From NCBI GenBank assembly GCA_905221605.1, contig CAJNDS010001902.1, positions 201,001-265,000 of the forward strand: 64,000 nucleotides of DNA, read 5' to 3'. Position 1 is the stretch's first letter, and every line of letters begins with the position of its first letter. This document shows positions 53,201 through 62,200 of the stretch, piece after piece. A program made the position numbers and the translations under genes. Source of the stretch: Symbiodinium natans. Taxonomy: Eukaryota; Sar; Dinophyceae; Suessiales; Symbiodiniaceae. Below the pieces are notes generated by a model. It worked only from the letters and a program-made list of their open reading frames with translations, was not told the origin of the DNA and ran no database searches.

Positions 53201-56200
53201 CCCTAAACCCCAAACCCTAAACCCTGTACCGTTCTTCGAGGTTGGCTTTCAGTACAAGCCGGACATACCGAACTCTGTCACGAACGTCTCCTTCTGGGAG
53301 TTTGAGCCTTCAGGTGCCCAGGGGGTTGGGATTCAGGATTCGTTAGGGCTTCGGATGACCGAGTCCGTGTGACCCTGTCCGTAGGACGCGTTTTCTTTTC
53401 ATCACTTTCTCATTCCGCGATTTCTCGACGATCGCAGACGTTTTGAGCTCATACGTCAGAGTGAAATAGGCTTCGCAGTGGACCGCTCAAATCCCCAGTC
53501 CCAAATCCCTAAACCCTAAACCCTGAACCCTAAACCCGAAACCCTAAACCCCAAACCCTAAAGCCTAAACCCTAGACCCTGGACCCTACACCCTAAACCC
53601 GAAACCCGAAACCCGAAACCCTAAACCCTAAACCCTAGACCCTAGACCCTAGACCCTAAACCCTAAACCCGAAACCCTAAACCCTAAACCCCAATGAGGC
53701 TTCAACCTGTTCCGACGCGTGGATGCTGAGATCCCGGGCTTCGGCTTCTACCACGCCGGGCCCCTGCAACTTTGGGCTTGCGCAGGGCGTGGCTTGTGAC
53801 CTTCGTTCCTTTTCTGTGTGCTGCAGTCTCTATGTCTCTATATGGTAGGTAATGTATGTAAATGCATGTATGTATGTATGTATCTATGCATATATATATA
53901 TATATGGCGTGTGTATATATACAGTCCGAAATAGGGACTATAGTATTCCCTACTATAATACCTATCAAGGACTGTTAGTATAAGGGGGAACATCCCAACT
54001 TATCATTTCAAACAGGACACCCCAAAACTCCTCTGATTGAAAATCGCCCGCCCCGAACCTAAACTCCAATCAAACCCGAATTAACCTTAAACCTAAACCC
54101 TCAAAACCCTAAACCCCTAAAGCCAAAACCCCTAACCCAAAACCCCTCAACCCTAAACCCCTCAACCCTAAACCCCTAAACCCTGGAAAACCCTAAACCC
54201 CAAACCCTAAACCCTAAACCCTAAACCCTAAACCCTACACCCCAAACCCCTAAACCCCAAACCCCTAAACCCCAAACCCTGAGCTTTGCAGACCGCACGG
54301 AGGGCCGACCGTCAGTCCAGATCCTAGGTTCGAGCTCAAAGGCGTTCCAAGTGTCGACGCTCCTAACCCTAAACCCTAAACCCTAAACCCTAAACCCTAA
54401 ACCCTAAACCCTAAACCCTAAACCCTAAACCCTAAACCCTAAACCCTAAACCCTAAACCCTACATCCTAAACCCTAAGCTTGAAACCCTGCAGCCTTAGG
54501 ACTTCCTGGTCACGGAGAACTACTACATCCTCAGCCGCTGTCTGAGAATTGCCCTCCCCCCCCACCCCCCAACCAGGTTCCTTAATCCCTAGCCCTAAAC
54601 CCTAAACCCTAAACCCTAAACCCTAAACCCTAAACCCTAAACCCTAAACCCTAAACCCCAAACCCTAAACCCGAAACCCCAAACCCTAAACCCTAAACCC
54701 TAAACCCTAAATCCAGATCCCAAACCCTGCCACAGACATGTTCGGACCAGCTGCTCAGCCAGGACCCAGTCTTCCAGCCCGGCAGTTTGGGGTTTAGGGT
54801 TTAGGGTTTAGGTCCGCCTTGATCTCCACATCCTCAGCTCCAAGACCTAAACCCAAACCCAAACCTCACCCCCCCCCCCCCCCCCCCCCGACCCCCTCGA
54901 ACCCCAAGCCCAAACCCGGAGAAAGCATTGGATGGCTCCCCCACGATCGGGCCATAGCACCTCACGAAGCTGTCGAGCCCAGTCTGCATCCTAACCTTCA
55001 CAGCTTCTGCGTCATTTTACAGCGAACCCTAAACCCTAAACCCTAAGCCCTAAACCCGAAACGCTAAACCCTAAACCCTAAACGCTAAACCCTAAACGCA
55101 ACAAAAGGCCGCCGGGGTGGCGTCCCTGCCACGCCCGGCAAGTTCCTTCTGCTTTTTATTGGAACATAGAGTAAGTTATCATACTAAGCGTATAGGGTTT
55201 AGGGTTTATACGGTACCAGTTCACAAGATTACCCTACCATGGTAGCATAGTTGTTGCGAGCAAGCAAGTAGTCAGGTTCTAGGGTTCACGGCTCGTGCAG
55301 GATTTTTGAAGAGGAGAAAAACTCCCAAAACCCCCAAACCCCAAAAAACCCAAAACCCCAAACACCCAACCCTAAACCGCTCTAACCCCAAACACGAAAC
55401 CCCTTAAACCCCCCACCCCTCCGAGGCAAGGCGCCCGTGAGCCTTTCCCCTCTGAGCGCTCTCGAGGGCATGCTTGGCTTGAGGCGGAAAGTGCATACAC
55501 CTCCACAGGCTTTCGGGTAACCCTATACGCTACACCCTAAACCCTAAACCCTAAACCCTGGGGGTTTAAGGTCTAGGGACGACAGATACCTAATTAGTTT
55601 CATCATCTGTTGTACTTCAGCTCGTTGAGCGCTCGCCGGCGGGATCCTAGACACTCCCGGGAACATTTTAAGAACGGAGCCATGTGGGGCCCGCGTTTGG
55701 GGCTCAGGGACCTTAGGGTTAAGGGTTTAGGGTTTAGGGCTTGGGGTTTAGGGTTTAGGGTTAGGGTTCCTAAACCTTGCAACTGCCGGCAGGTCCATGG
55801 GCGAAAGCATCCGCTTCGATGCGTCGCAACCGACGCAGCTTGCACTAGTGCCTCGGTTTCGGATGGCCGCCTTTCTTCAGAAGGGTTTAAGGTTTCTGGG
55901 CTCTTGTTCGGGAACTGAAGTTATGATATCAGAATATATGGCTATATAGTAAAGCAACACGTTGTGCCCTTATTCTGGCAGTTTAAATTCAGTTCCTTTC
56001 CGGGGCTTCTTTCTTTAGCTCCGAAGCGAGAGGAGTTTTGAGGTTTAGGGTCGCGACCGAGGCGTAAAACTGTGTAAGATGTCTCGGGTTTAGGGTTCAG
56101 GGAGGAGAGAGTTTAGGATTATAGGGTTTAGGTTCGGGGTTTCGGGTTTGGGGTTTAGGATTATAGGGTCTAGCAAGAACCCTGAGCGCAAGCTCCACGG

Positions 56201-59200
56201 CTCAGGCTCTGACCCCCCCCCCCCAGAGACCCGCCGCACAGCGTGTTCGAGAGTTTCAGCTTTTCTTCTATGCTGCATGGGAAAGGCCAGCACACACCGG
56301 CGCCATCGCAAGTATGTTCGCAACCACCTGCGAAATCCGCGGTTTAGGGTTTAGGGTTTAGGGTTCAGGGTTTAGGGTTTAGGGTCTAGGGTTCAGGATT
56401 TAGGGTTTAGGGTTTAGGGGTTAGGGCATGGCATCTTTGGCTTGGTCCGAGAGCTTCCGGAGTAGGGCACACATCCCTAAACCCGAAGCCCAGTCAAGCC
56501 ATGCACAAGTATCCATGAAGAGCCAGGAGTGAGGCCGGTCTGGAGAGACTTGCATAGAGGAACATGTCCGTTTCCTTGAGGATCGCCTTAATCAGCGGAA
56601 GGGCCGTATGTGTCGAAGCGGCCTCGGACGCTACACTCGCTGAAGTCGCGCAGCAGGCGCAAGCTGCGTTGGGCGTGGGTCGAAGCCAGCTGTTTGACAC
56701 TGCCGGAAGCAGGTTGGATAGCAGCCTGACAGTTCGTCAAGCCGGACTTCGGGCAGATGACCAGCTGACGCTGTGCAGCAGGGCTGTTCAGGTGGCTGCG
56801 AATCCCTGTGCATGTGCGGCAATCCTCGGTGATGGAGTGGTTGTAACTTGGGGCAGTGACGAACGGGGCGGTGACAGCGTCCAAGTCAAGCTCACGGATG
56901 TGCAGCACATTCGGTCTTCTTCGTCTGCCTTTGCTGCCTTGCTGAGCAACGGAACAGTTGTAACATGGGGCGTCTTCTTCGACCCAGTGAATGTCAGGGA
57001 CTTCCACAGATTGAGCACAGTGCAGAAGCTTCACGGAACAAACTTCGCATTCGCAGCCATCCTTGCTGATGGATCTGCTGTGGCTTGCGGCAATGGCGAC
57101 TATGGAGGCGATGCAAGCACTGTTCAAGGCCGACTTAAGGGTGTGCGGGAAATCCAAGCAAACGATTTTGCCTTCGCTGCCATCCTGGAAGACGGTTCGG
57201 TTGTAACGTGGGGCAACCCAAGGGCAGGCGGTTACAGTGAGGCTGTCCAGGCAAAGTTGGTCGACGTCCAGTGCATCCAGGCTACATCTGAGGCTTTTGC
57301 TGCTGTCCTGCGTGATGGATCGGTGGTGGCTTGGGGCGCTCCCAGGTTTGGGGGTGACTGCGGCGCCGTGCAGGCGAAACTAAATGATATACAACATGTG
57401 CAAGCAACAAGAGCCGCATTTGCTGCCATCTCAAGCAATGGATCTGTGGTGAGCTGGGGCAGCCCTGCCCATGGTGGCGACAGCAGTCATGTCCAGGAGC
57501 AGCTGCGGGGTGTGCTCTAGTAGTAGGGCAGGTAACCTTTAACCTTTTTGGGGTAGTATAATCCCCTTATCATCCCCTCATAATCCCCTTAGATAATCAC
57601 TTATAATCCCCTTACCATCCCCTTATAATCCCCTTATAATCCCCTTATAATCCCAAAGGTTAACCTTTAATTCCCCCTGGTTGCTGGACTATTAAGGTGC
57701 AGCAGATCCAGGGTTCGGACTTTGCATTTGCAGCCATTCTTCGCTCCGGAGGCGTCGTGACTTGGGGCAGGCGGGGTGACGGTGGTGACAGCGGCCATGT
57801 GCAACACCAGCTGATGAACGTACGAAGCATCCAATCCTCGGAGGGCGCGTTTGCGGCTCTCTTGCAGTCTGGCGAAGTTGTGACCTGGGGCGCGCCGGAC
57901 GCGGGCGGCGACAGCAGCGAAGTTCGAGCTGAGCTGATGGATGTGCAGTACATCCAAGCAACGTCTGCGGCTTTTGCCGCCCTGAAGGCCGATGGATCTG
58001 TGGTGACGTGGGGATCATCAGACGCGGGTGGCGACAGTCGCGATGTCCAGGAGCAGCTGCAAGATGTTCTGCGCATCCAAGCCACGGACGCTGCTTTCGC
58101 GGCTGTCTTGCGCAGCGGGGCCATCGTCACGTGGGGCTGCTCGGAGTTTGGCGGTGACAGCTCTTGTGTGCAGGAGGAGTTGAGAAATGCTGCTCTGTTG
58201 GGAGGCGCTTGCACGATGGCGTGCACGTAGCTAGGGTCGAGCATGAGTAGCTCTGATGCTTGGCAGTGTTACCAGCAACACCTCGTGGCGCAAACTGTCC
58301 AAACTGTCGCCGTGTCTTCTCCTCCGCTCTCGCGCTGAGCCGTCACCTTCGCGGTTTGAGCTTGGAACCCTAAACCCTAAACCTCTAAACCCAAAAGATT
58401 TAGAAATGAGGTGAATAGGGTAATGGGGGGTGAATTCAGGCCCCGAACCCTAAACCTCTAAGCCCCTAAGCCCTAAACCTTAAATTTAACTTGCTTAAGG
58501 TTTAGGGTTTAGGGTTTAGGGTTTAGGGTTTAGGGTTTAGGGTTTAGGGTTTAGGGTTTAGGGTTTAGGGTTTAGGGTCGGGTGTTTGGGGGGCTGACCT
58601 CCTGCAATGTGAACTTCCCAACCGCAGAAGACCATGAGCCCGTACTGCTCCGCCGCTCTTCAACACCCCTAAGCCATCCTAAGCCCCCGAAATCCTAAAC
58701 CCTAAGCCCTAAGCCCTAAACCCTAAACCCTAAACCCTAAACCCTAAACCCTAAACCCTAAACCCTAAACCCTAAAGCCTAGACCCTAAACCCTAAACCC
58801 TCAACCCTCAACCCTAACCCTAACCCTAACCCTAAACCCTAAACCCTAAACCCTAAACCCTAAACCCTAAACCCTAAACCCTAAACCCTAAACCCTAAAC
58901 CCTAAGCCTAAACCCTAAACCCTAAACCCTAAATCCTAACACCTAAGCCTTATGAATTAGGCCTCCAAAACCCGAAACAACTTTACCCTTACAAGCCCTA
59001 CAAGCCCGAAACCCTAAAGTCCCAAACCGTGTGGCCCCAACCCTGCATTTTAGGGTCTAGGGTTGAGGACTTAGGGTTTAGGGTTGAGGGCTTAGGGTTT
59101 AGGGTTTAGGGTTTAGGGTTTAGGGCTTAGGGTTTAGGTTTCGGGGGATTGAGCACCTGCAGATCAGGTGCCGCGGGATGGATCCCTACCAAGGCACGGG

Positions 59201-62200
59201 CGGCCCTCAAGCCCGCAACCCCTCGACCCCTCAGCCCCTTTAGGGTTTGGGTTTAGGGTTTAGGGTTTAGGGTTTAGGGTTTAGGGTTTAGGGTTTAGGG
59301 TTTAGGGTTTAGGGTTTAGGGTTTTGGGTTTTGGGTTTTGGGTTTAGGGTTCCCTCAACCCCTCAGCCCCTCAACCCCTCAACCCCTAAAACTCCTCAAG
59401 CTCCTAAACACCCTGAAAGCCCTTAACCCCTAAACCTCCTAAAGCCCCTAAACGCCCTGAAAGCCCTCAAGCCTCAACCCCTCAAGCCTAAAGCCCGACC
59501 GTTTTCATGCTGGGTTTTAGGAGACCTCTAGCGTGTAGGGGTTTAAGGCCTCTGTTTTTTTTCTACGATTTGCTCTGAAAAAAACAACGGAGAGTAATCC
59601 CTATAGTACCTTATAAGGAAGAATATTTTTCATCCCTATAGTACCCTTGCAAGGAGGAACACGATTAAAGCAACCTATAGTACCCTTATAAGAAAGAAGA
59701 TTCTTGAAGCAAATGGTTGGTTTAGGGATAGTCTCTTTGGGGGCGCGTCGCTGGCTCCCAGCCAGGAACATGTCGTAGTCTTAGGGTAGTTACATGGCCC
59801 CTGAATCTGGGGCCTTCATTGGTGTTTAGGGTTTAGGGTCTCGGGTTTGGGGTTTAGGGTTTGGGGTTTGGGGTTTATGCCCCTTGCCCTTATGTACCGC
59901 AAGGGCCATCAGAGCCCGCTAAAGACGCAAGGGGGCCATCTTAAGGAGCCAACCGAGGACCACTTTTCTCAAGGGACTGAAGGAAGCACTCTTCCATGGG
60001 AGCCTAGAGTTCATGTAGGGACTATGTAAGGTGTATATATGGGGGTTATATAGGGGAAGAAGATTTAAGGGTCCCTTCTGAGGGGTCCCTCCTACAAGCC
60101 CCTAGGTTTAGTTGAGGAGTATGGCATATGGCTTTAGAGGGCTTTTGGGACGCGCATTTACCGGGTTGGATGTTCCCCTTATACTATCAGTCCTTAAAGG
60201 GAGCACATTCGGGGGCATGATAATCCCCATGAAGGACTTAGTATAAGGGGGAACATCCCAATTTATGGGGTTTTAAAGGCCTGTGGTGCGAGTTTCATGG
60301 GGCGCAGTGCTTCGGGTGCCGATGATCTTGCACGACCTCTTCGCGCACCCCGCTAAGCCCTATCCCTAAACCCTAAACCCTAAACCCTAAACCCTAAACC
60401 CTAAACCCTAAACCCTAAACCCTAAACCCTAAACCCTAAACCCTAAACCCTAAACCTAACCCTAAACCCTAAACCCTAAACCCTAAACCCTAAACCCTAA
60501 ACCCTAAACCCTAAACCCTAAACCCTAAACCCTAAACCCTAAACCCTAAACCCTAAACCCTAAACCCTAAACCCATGACCCCGCTAGGTTCATCGACTTG
60601 GACACGCACTTCTGCTTCCACTTCGGGAACGGCTATGAAGAAGACGGCAAGATCATCCTCGACATGGCCCCTCGAGTCTGATAGTCCGAATCCAACAATC
60701 CGTGTGCACCCGGAACCCTAAACCCTAAACCCTAAACCCTAAACCCCTAAACCCCTAAACCCTAAACCCTAAACCCTAAACCCTACACCCTAATTAAACC
60801 CTAAACCCTAAACCCTACACCCTAATTAAACCCTAAACCCTAAACCCTATGTGTAAGTTAGGTAGGCGAGACACCTGAATCCAAGCTAACACTCCCTGTG
60901 TCGGGTAAAGGCTGCCTTGAGCCCCAAACCCTGAACCCTTGAGGGTTCGGGGTTCAGGTCCCTTTGCCGCGGTCGCTGCGACTGTTTGTTTTGCTTTTGA
61001 CCTTCAATTCTGAGGAGTGCGTGCTCGTGTGCGAGAAGCGGGTGCATGGGAAGGGGCATGGAGCCAAACAGCCCTGAAACCTAAGCCCCTCAACCAGACC
61101 CAAAAGCCCAAAAACCCACCCCTGAACCCTAAACCCTAAACCCTAAACCCTAAACCCTAAACCCTAAACCCTAAACCCTAAACCCTAAGCCCTAAACCCT
61201 AAACCCGAAACCCTAAACCCTAACCCCCGGATGTTCCCCCTTATAGTACCCCCTTACTAGAATCCCTATGAAGGACTGTTACTATAAGGGGGAACATCCC
61301 AACCTTAACCCTAAACCCTGAACCCTAAACCCTAAACCCTAAACCCTGACCCCTAAACCCTAAACCCTAAACCCTAAACCCTAAACCCTAAACCCTAAAC
61401 CCTAAACCCTAAACCCTAAACCCTAAACCCTCAAGGCCCCCTAAGTCCTTTTGCCCAGGCTTGGGCCGCCTCTTTGGAGCTCGGCGATGCCTCGAGTGCC
61501 GACCGACCCGTCCGGAATCCATGCTCAGGGGCTATGGGGTCTTAGGGGTTTAGGATTTAGGGCTAGGGTTTAGGGTTTAGGGTTTAGGGTTTAGGGTTTA
61601 GGGTTTAGGGTTTAGGTTCAGGGTTTAGGGTTTAGGGTTTAGGGTTTAGGGTTTAAAGGGTTAGGGTTCAGGGTTCAGGGTTCAGGGTTTAGGGTTTAGG
61701 GTTTAGGGTTTAGAGTTTAGGGTTTAGGGTTTAGGGTTTAGGGTTTAGGGTTTAGGGTTTAGGGTTTAGGGTTTGGGGTTCAGGGCTTCTTGGGCTTACC
61801 CCTTTTATGCCCCAAAAAGAATAGGATCCCCTAAAGGGACCCCCAAAAGGGTACCCCGATTTTTGGAAATCGCATTTAGGGTTTGCGGCAGTGTTGGGAT
61901 TTAGGGTGTTTAGGGGTCTACGAGTTTGCACGGCCCTGAACGTAATGACGAGATTATGCGCTCATGCGCGTGACCGGCCTCATCCTCAGAAGGTCGGAAA
62001 AAAGGAGTAGCAGCACTAGCAGTCGCTGTTTGGTTTCAAGGTTTAGGTTGTAGGGCTTAGGGTTAATGGCTTTGGGTTGGTTGAAAGGCCGCCCACCCCG
62101 AATCCCAAACCTCGCCGCCTGAATAACGAACCCCTAAACCCCAAAATCCCAAAACCTAAAACTCCCAAAACCCCTGCTGTACCCCCCAAACCACGGAACT

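Noticed and set aside
56490-56563. Spliced-leader relic upstream of the RCC1-like gene (CAAGCCATGCACAAG)
   Set aside because: Too few matching bases to distinguish from chance.
38044-60576. CRISPR-like array from evenly spaced repeats
   Set aside because: Units are contiguous 7-mers without unique spacers, and the context is eukaryotic.
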